A stretch of 64,000 bases of DNA from Trileptium ribeirensis. Its lineage: Eukaryota > Nematoda > Enoplea > Enoplida > Thoracostomopsidae. This document shows, piece by piece, positions 56,295 to 64,000 of this stretch. A program made the translations under genes and the position numbers. The stretch spans positions 1 through 64,000 of the forward strand of contig JASANE010010112.1 of assembly GCA_030248225.1 (NCBI GenBank), given 5' to 3'. The notes below the pieces were generated by a model. The model ran no database searches. It saw only the letters and a program-made list of their open reading frames with translations, and was not told the DNA's origin. The stretch's first letter is position 1. Each line of letters begins with the position of its first letter.

Positions 56295-59200
56295 CTATGT
56301 CGGATAAACACAAAATGACAAACAACCGCTGATAAGCAGTAAATATATATAGTTAACCATTTCCCTCATCTCATTTCGTACAATGTTGAACAAACTTTTG
56401 CAGCAGCGGCCGACTGAACCCGAGCCTTGTGCGTTAGCCACTTTTAAGAGCTGGTTCCGATAAGAAACCCACCGTGCGACCAGCAAACGCTCGCCGCACG
56501 ACAAACTCCGCATCGCATCCCAATGTACGCTATTGCCAAAATGTGACTCTACACGAGAAAGGTTACGATCGGCGAACGCCTAACTGGCTGAAAATTACGC
56601 TGAAACCAACCCAGGTTTCTGCATAATTGACGTTATACAAAAGAGTTAATGTCACGATGACGCGCTTTTGGAGAGTAATATTAACAGTACATAGTGTTTC
56701 TAAATACAAAGTATATTTTAAGCATCACCGACGTGCATTCGCACCTCGGGACGGCAAAACTGAAAAGGCACTAAGTTGGCTGAAAGGCTTTGTTAAAACG
56801 AAACTAATAGCAGTTGTCGTCATATTTCGTAGTGCAGTGGTCGTAGGAATTTAATACAAAAATTGCTATTCCGCAAACTTAATGCACTAAAAACAAATTA
56901 AGAATATTATAACATGTGTAGGATGTTCTTTGATATAAACACTGCAAGATCCGTGTACAGGTATAAAACAGTATATACAACGAAGATCAATAAACCACTT
57001 CATCACCCGTTTCGTCACGAAGCAGTAGCATATTCCCAAAAGACATTTGGAATTAGATCGGAAGCTTAAATCAATTCCAGTTTTGAAACAAAAAGCCGCT
57101 TCGGTTTTAAGTTCAAATGTATTTGAGGTTCGACAATTAAGATCATGCTTCTAAGTTTCTCTACACTTACGACAATCACGATCCGTCCGCCGTCTATTGC
57201 CACAATGATTTACACTCAATACCTAATGCGTCCAGGACGGGCCTTTGACGTCAGGACGCTGTATATACATAGAGATGCCACACTTCTGCAACGCAAATGT
57301 TAAATACCATTTAGGGCATAGGGGTCCAACGTCCGTCGGCGCAACGGGATATATCAGGTGGGGGTGAAATTTTTAGCAACTCATAATCTTTCCCAACTTT
57401 CCCCCATTTTTGCTATAATTTTCATTGATTTTCTCTAATTTATGGCAATTTCCTCAAAATTTATCAAACGTCTTCGGGGTAAATATGACTTGAGAAGGAT
57501 CTAAAGGGGACTAACCCGCCTCGCCTATGAATAACAATGAATTATAGCCTACTCCACTACGTATTACTTACAACTGCAACAGTGCTTGCAAAAATGGGAC
57601 CCACAGAGAATCCATTCAACCCCAACTCAAAAGAACAAATCTGCTAAACACAAACAGGTGTTATAGTTTTAAATGACACATCTTACGAGTTTGGCCACTG
57701 ACATCGGGAACATCATTTCACACAATTTCGAATATTTACAAAATATTATTACAGGCAACAATCGGTATGTAGAAATGTTATAACAGTGCTACAAGTTGTG
57801 ACACAAAATGTCCTCACAATATAGTAAACGCCGAATATATACGCTGCAAACAATTGTTTCTGATTTCGGCTTTATGTAATCCTGATTTTCACCGACGCCT
57901 TCGAGAAATCCCTTTGCCTACTACGTTTTGTTCATCGATTTGCAAAAAGGCGATAGTAATATTAGCCTCCACATTTGTCATTAAGTCGAAAACATCTAGG
58001 GTGTTCAGTAAAATGAAGATCGCATAAGCGAAGTGTATGACACTTTCCTGCATTTTAATATTGACCCGTGTTGCTTTGATGACACTTGCGCTTCCAGCCT
58101 GACACCCTCATTTGTGAGTGCGGGGAGAACATGCACAGATCTCCACGTCTTGTGGAGGGTAGCTCGGATTTAGTGGGGGCGCGATTGAACTGGTGGCTGC
58201 GTTTTAACTAACTTCAGTTCAAAACGTGGGGTGTCAGAGCCTACTCCCATAACTCTTTAGCAATCAACATTTCTAATTAACAAATTCCGTCAAATTTCAA
58301 AACTCCGCTGAAATGGAATTTCTATTTTGAACGAAAAGCAGTGCTATTTTCAACAAAATGAGCCACCGCAGCTGTCGCAAAAACTACGAGCTCTAAAAGA
58401 CCAAGAAAATGCTAAAACCAACAATTAATTGAGTGCGTCACTGTTCTATACACTGAATAAACTTTTTAAAATCCATATACTTAAGAAAATTGCGTGCTGC
58501 TGCTGACGCAAAATTAATATTTGTTGGAGTATGGAGCATAGTGGCAAGCGTGTGCGCATGCAAATATATGTAGTTGCAGCATTTCGCGCTACCCCGTATT
58601 AGAGGTGAGAATTTGGCCGGTTTGGGCGACACCTGATTACCAACGGGCCGAAAAGTTGCAGATCCTGGCCAGCCAGTGCTCGATCTCCAGCGGGCAAGGT
58701 AGTGCTGAAAACTCGTTCTCACCTGAGTCAAAGACCGAATGATCAGCACACGGCTCGATGATATTGGTTTCAAGACTTTCTTTTCGGACTCAATTCATAT
58801 ATGCGTTTTAATCTGTATATCGCCTGCATCCCATATATTGAGCTGGGCTACACCCCATTACATACGGGTCGGGCTGGGCCGACCTGGACTTACAAAGGGC
58901 TGGACCGACCTGGATTTACAAAAGGCTGGTCGGGCTGAAAAATTTCAGCCCGTTCTCGGTTCTACTACGGACTACTAATGATATTTATGTAGCAGCTGCT
59001 ATGAAAACAAACATTGAGCTCACGCTCACTAAAATGACCATCAGATCTAACTCTACTTTATCCATACACAGACAATAACATTGACTATATCTACAAAATA
59101 CACAAACTGTCTAAATTCACCGGAAACGTTAAAAAAGCAACTATTCACCAAACAATTTAAGCAAAATATATACACAGAACGCCTATGCAGATTCCAGGGC

Positions 59201-61066
59201 TACCTGGACCGCGCAGCAAAAGATACTTTTGTTAGGATTATTTGCGATAGCCGAAATGACATTAAAGGAAGATTAAGGGCAGATGTTGGCGTCGTCACTA
59301 ACTAAACCTCAAAGCGGCTAAATTTGGTCACATCGCTTAGTCTGATACTTGCGCAAGTGGTGTCTGCTGTTGTACGAGTACGAACCATGTCGAATATGTG
59401 GATATTATTATTGCCTGGCGATACAAATTGCTATATTTGTGTTACAGTAGTTACTTCAAGCTTGAAATCGTGTCTAATGTTCAAACTTATTAGCAGAGAT
59501 AAAATTTCTCCTCGTCTCATTATGGCCACCTCTGTTGGTTATTGTTCAGTTGCTCGAAAACATTAATGCCACTCTAGATCGATATAATTTTGGCTTGGAC
59601 GATTAACACAATGCTTATCAACACAAATTAGACGACGAACCGAATAGAACCGTCGATATTCAGTATCAGGAGGCGACTTCAACGGAACAGTCAAAGAGCG
59701 TTAGCTTCAAATCGGCGCTGGATCGCAATGGCACATCCGCACGAAATCGCAATGAAATTCTTGTTCATAACCATTGTCCTCGTGGTCACAGCCCGACAAG
59801 CCAAGCCGAAAAGGAACAAAATCGCCTAAGTCAATGACGGGAGAACTCGATAAGCAAAGCGATGAATCTTGAAAATACTGGATACCGCTACCGGAAACAC
59901 GAATCCACGCGACCTTAAAAAGGCGACCTTACGGAGAAGCATCAAGACTAGAACAAGTTCCAATCGCACGTTTCGTTATGAAAAACGTCCCATTATAGTA
60001 ATGATTAATTATTAGTATTTACAATTTGATAAGCTACTATAGACAACAACTGTGCGCTATAATGACATAATTTTCAATAGTGAATGTGATTTAAAATATT
60101 ATTCTACTAATACAAAATTCATAATTTACAAAATCAAAAACGGAAGATATAACTCAATACAATTATGCCAAAACAACGTGGATCCGATAACAGTGAACGC
60201 AAAACTATGTTTCAAACCGGGCTATAAAAGAACCGTCAGTGGTTCTTTTACGGACCGGAGTGAAGAAAGCTCTTAATAAACAATATTTAGAATTCTACAA
60301 TTCTTGCCCGGCATTTGTACCATTTAGATAATGATTAGATACGTTGCTTTTCCAGAAAATCCCGATTTGCTGTTTTTACTCGAATACGTTACGATGTTAG
60401 CGAAGTAGCAATATTTTAATCTTTCGCAATAACGCTCTACGCTTACTCTATGTTACATAACACGGCGTATATTTTAATACTTTACCTACATCCGTTTAAG
60501 TGCTTTCTTAATAGTCTAAAATACTCTTGGGATGGTTTTGTTGCAAAAAAAGCCATCGAATTATCGTCCTTCAGGCGACAAACGTGGGCAGTAGTTGAAC
60601 GAAAGAGCTGATATAATTTTTTGTTATTGTTTTGTTCAAGTATACTTCCAAATGCCACCCTGGACATCGTAGGGTTCGAAAAGTTGTGGAAACGAGCGTT
60701 ATGGGCACCATCTAGCAGTATACATCGAAATCTTTCATTTTTAATCTCTATTGTCGTCATGTGGACCACCGTGCGCGTCTTAACAAGAACTATAATACAA
60801 CCGAACATAGTGAGAATCTCGTTAGTTTAGTTGCTGCAGATTATGCATCAATAAACATAGAAATAATACCATTAAACAAACTAAATAAAATAAAATTTTT
60901 ATGCACATAAATGTAAAAGAACACAAAAAATGAAAGAACGCGAAAACAACTTTGGGATTCAACGCCAAACAATAAAATTCTAACCATCACAACAGTCAAA
61001 TCAGCTTCGACCCGAATAAACGATTCCTTTAAGACTAACACTTGCTATCCATCCCGGCTTCCATTG
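56295..61066. other. Anonymous stretch
   Basis: No supported gene. 58,098-58,240 has weak inverted ends (GCCTGACACCC/GGGTGTCAGAGC) and may be a small element. 58,850-58,950 is rich in GGGCTGG/CCGACC phrases. A 25-codon frame at 59752-59829 would encode a secretory-type hydrophobic leader (MKFLFITIVLVVTA) and a basic tail, but has no support. Open frames at 58438-58773 and 60482-60808 match nothing I know. Confidence 0.3.
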
Positions 61067-61568
61067 TCAGGGTGCCGTTTCAACGGCACCCTTCTTAACG
61101 TCTTTTGAGAGTACAAAAAGCTGATCCCGATAGTCAACGTTTGGTCTTCGAATGCGTAGCCGGTCGGCCCAACTACGGCGACGCCTTCGCCGTTGATGAA
61201 ACAATCCCAGCGCCCTCGAGGCTCTACCCATCACCGTGGCGCGCGTTGTCTTCGAAGAAACCACCTTTGCTCCCGCTCTGCTCGACGAGGTCCTAACTCC
61301 CGCGCTTGACGCATTCCGGAGATCCGTCGTAGTCGTAGAATAGCTTGACCGGTTGCTTTTGCTTCCGCCTACTCCAACACCGGAATGTTGCCGCTCTTGA
61401 GAAGGCGGTTGGATTCTGCTCAGCGTAAGAAGCGGTTGCAAGAATTTCGATGATGATGGAATCGTATGAGCTGCTCCTGATCGGCTGTGACCTGTAGCTG
61501 CGTTCGGAGATGCATCGCGAGATTTCGATTCCAAATAGCAATTATTATTTCGCCAAAACGATGGCGTG
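61067..61568 (-). CDS. Possible terminal coding exon, Ser/Arg-rich, unidentified
   Basis: On the minus strand a strong acceptor-like ATACTTTCTTTTAG ends at 61569. It is followed by ~165 open codons to TGA at 61067-61069. The product is Ser/Thr-rich, with a GVGVGGSKSNRSS stretch, then an Arg cluster (HQRRRRRRSWADRLRIRR) and ends DVKKGAVETAP. Local GC content is higher than its surroundings. No domain recognised, and no upstream exon could be assigned: the 125-codon frame at 61949-62326 on the same strand is a candidate but unproven. May equally be chance. Confidence 0.3.
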
Positions 61569-62854
61569 CTAAAAGAAAGTATGATTAAGTTTGTGGAAAA
61601 ATAGCCCGGTAGCAAAGCGCAAAGTTAACGTTTTACGCTGAATCAAACTACTATTTACAACTATCATTATAAACATTGTAAGCTTTAGGCAATCATCTCC
61701 GCTTACACAACCAAAACATGAGTCCAGCAGCTATAAATTCGTACTTCGAAAAGGAAGGTACGAAAATAAAATGAACATACAGCTGAACCCGCCAACGATC
61801 GAATCCGTGGCCGAATTCTGTTTTTGGAGCAGCATCATGCCACCCATAAAAGGGAGCGCCTCAGGAGTGCAGCACAGACACATAGGCGCCTGTTGCGCCT
61901 TCTTATCTCTAAACAGGCTATATATCACCACGTATCAGCTATAAAACATCAAGATGAAAATATACATAAGAATAAGATTATTCTATGTTTGGGACACATG
62001 GATTCAATCGTCTGCAGAGGTGATTCGAGAACGTCTTCGAGAACTTTTATCGGCGACGGATTCTCGGGGCCACGAAATTCCACGATGCGATGACCTACGA
62101 CCCTTATGTGGTTACAATACTGGAGCGGCAGAGAAGTTGAAAACTCGTCGTCTTCGTGATCGAGTTCACAGAATAGCCCGGAGAAGATTCCTAAAATCTT
62201 GCACAGCTCATATGTGCCCCAGGATAGAAACGACCAACAGGTCTCGCAGTACATACATGGAAGAAACACGTCGATAAAGATCAACATTTTCGACACGTCC
62301 GATTGCGAAGATGGAAAGCCGACCATTAAGCGGAATCGTCCGAGTAACTACGGACCGTCGAAAATGAAGTCGCATTATAAACATGAAGGCGACCAATCTC
62401 ATGAACGAGGAGTCAAGTTACCAGTACCGAGCAGAAATAATTGCGGTCGAAATTGGTGGAAATCACGCTTAATCGAATCTGAGATCGATAAAAATCTCCA
62501 TCAATAATTTTGCTCTCATCTCTAGATGTGGCGATATTTTGTGTAAACGTTATACTATCTCGTATTGCTGGATATTGTGATGTGATGAGAAATTTCAGCA
62601 CTAACTCCAAAAATAGCTAATACAGGCAGAATGTGGTAGAGTATTATAGAGCAATTTTTGCGATAATTAAATCGAACCCGAAATATATAAAAGCACCAGG
62701 ATAAAGCCGAAAATAATACCTGTAGACAAGCCAAGTTGCATACTCCTTTGCCTCAATATAGGGATCTTGCCGCAATGACACTTCAGCCACAGTGACCGTA
62801 ATAAACGTCAGCAGCATGACAAATACGTTTTATAGAACTACAATACACACGCGA
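61569..62854. other. Spacer with overlapping open frames
   Basis: 61,950-62,510 is open for 100+ codons in frames on both strands (minus 61949-62326; plus 61954-62277 and 62199-62507). None carries a recognisable domain, so I do not call a gene. Confidence 0.3.
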
Positions 62855-63232
62855 AATGACAGTCACCATTCGAGCTATCGCGTATAGGTCACTTTAAGCG
62901 AGTACTGTATGACCACCGACAAAAACGTATGTGTGGAACCACAGCACGAGCCAGAAATGACAGGCACCTTTCGAGCTGTCGCGAATAGGTCACTTTAAGC
63001 GAGTACTGTATGACCACCGACAAAAACTTATGTGTGGAACCACACCACGCGCCAAAAATGACAGACACCTTTCGAGCTGTCGCGAATAGGTCACTTTAAG
63101 CGAATACTGTATGACCACCGACAAAAACTCATGTGTGGAACCACAGCTCGCGCCAGAAATGGCAGTCACCGTTCGAGTTGTCGCGAACAAGTCACTTTAA
63201 GCGAGTACTGTATGACCACCAACAAAAACCTA
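62855..63232. repeat. ~101 bp tandem repeat, about four copies
   Basis: CACTTTAAGCGAGTACTGTA recurs at about 62890, 62991, 63092 and 63193 (one copy with GCGAATACTG). Each unit also has GACCACCGACAAAAAC and TTCGAGCTGTCGCGAATAGG. Copies differ by scattered substitutions. Unrelated to the two satellites at the left of the window. Confidence 0.93.
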
Positions 63233-64000
63233 TCGTTATTCGCCTATTATTAGTCCAAGAAACCGTCACTTTTAAACTGACCAACTGAAATTTCCAGCGA
63301 GGTTTTTCAGGACCATCTATCCCCAGCCATGTCTCAGTGCTGTTAAAAAGTGAGAGTAGATATAACTTACTTTTTCCAAGTGCACGTTGTAGCGACAGCA
63401 AATGCTTGAAAACAATCAACTTGATACCGAAAACAGTTCCAATATTTCCGCTGCATGTAAATCACGTTTAGTATTGTTTCACGAACCCTGCAAGTAAAAA
63501 TTATACAATTATTATAAAATTATGTAATCAAAATTTTACAAATTAAACAAACCTTGAAGTTCTTCTGAAGAGCACGGTGTCAGAATGACGCTACCCCAAC
63601 CACAACTCAGCTCAAATTACGGTGCTATTGATTCGGTATAGGTACAAATAAAAAAATCCATGCTTATAAGAAGTGCACGCCTAATGAGAAATAAGTAGAA
63701 TCTATTTTGCTGGATGAGTCACCACAATTCAGTTGGCAGAATCTCCATGGCACATCAAAATAAACCCCATACTCGAAATCACATAAAACTAATCGTTTGC
63801 GAAAATTGAGGTGGACATTAATAATAATTTACAAAAATGTGCGTACCTCGAAACAACCGCTGAAATAATAGTTATATAACCTTTTTAAGTCCCAAAACCG
63901 ACCTGATAGCCAAAAACAAATTTTCTTTAATCTTGTTCAATTGCCAGTTTGATCCAAACGCTACGTTCATTCCACCCCACAAGGCTTTCCGTTATATTTT
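63233..64000. other. Anonymous spacer to window end
   Basis: AT-rich; nothing recognised. Confidence 0.35.

Noticed and set aside
59752..59829. 25-residue secretory-leader-like ORF (MKFLFITIVLVVTA...)
   Set aside because: Hydrophobic leader with a basic tail, but short, with no promoter, splice or homology support.

Overview
The window is nuclear DNA of an animal, probably an invertebrate whose species I cannot name. Three things point there: a split, intron-rich polyubiquitin gene whose repeat has the animal residues (Pro19, Glu24, Ser57), an importin-alpha gene, and a dense load of satellites, hAT-type and other inverted-repeat DNA transposons, a Ginger-type transposon remnant and a Ty3/gypsy LTR retrotransposon. 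The sequence is AT-rich. Only two host genes can be supported with confidence; most of the rest is repeats or anonymous spacer.

Layout: 1-4232 is a ~100-106 bp satellite with an 869 bp non-autonomous hAT element inside it (8 bp target duplication). 4999-6655 is a second, unrelated ~98 bp satellite. 7.5-16.7 kb holds short inverted-repeat elements, a non-LTR retrotransposon tail and a decayed coding-like stretch. 18822-25832 is a complete LTR retrotransposon on the minus strand with two 347 bp LTRs that read as identical. 29540-40875 is a seven-exon polyubiquitin gene encoding six ubiquitins plus a terminal Glu; every ubiquitin unit is cut by an intron at Gly47, and three intron+exon cassettes are near-identical 1606 bp tandem copies. 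42.2-43.6 kb is a broken Ginger-like transposon with an integrase and a Ulp1-like protease domain. 49286-51178 is an intronless importin-alpha gene on the minus strand. The remainder to 64000 carries tRNA-like SINE pieces, a 1148 bp hAT element, a possible serine-rich terminal exon and a 101 bp tandem repeat.

The most striking object is the LTR retrotransposon. Its gag frame is open from an ATG inside the 5' LTR, across the primer-binding site, through a ~650-residue low-complexity leader to a consensus 2A motif (GDVEQNPGP), and only then into a normal-sized Gag. Pol is reached by -1 frameshifting at a textbook GGGAAAC heptamer. Pol carries protease, RT, RNase H and integrase with all catalytic residues, and then a PWWP-type domain at the integrase C terminus, where chromoviruses carry a chromodomain. 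PWWP domains read H3K36-methylated nucleosomes and, in LEDGF/p75, tether lentiviral integrase to active genes, so the element may carry its own tether to transcribed chromatin. The 2A and PWWP calls are motif recognition by eye and need profile searches; function is inference.
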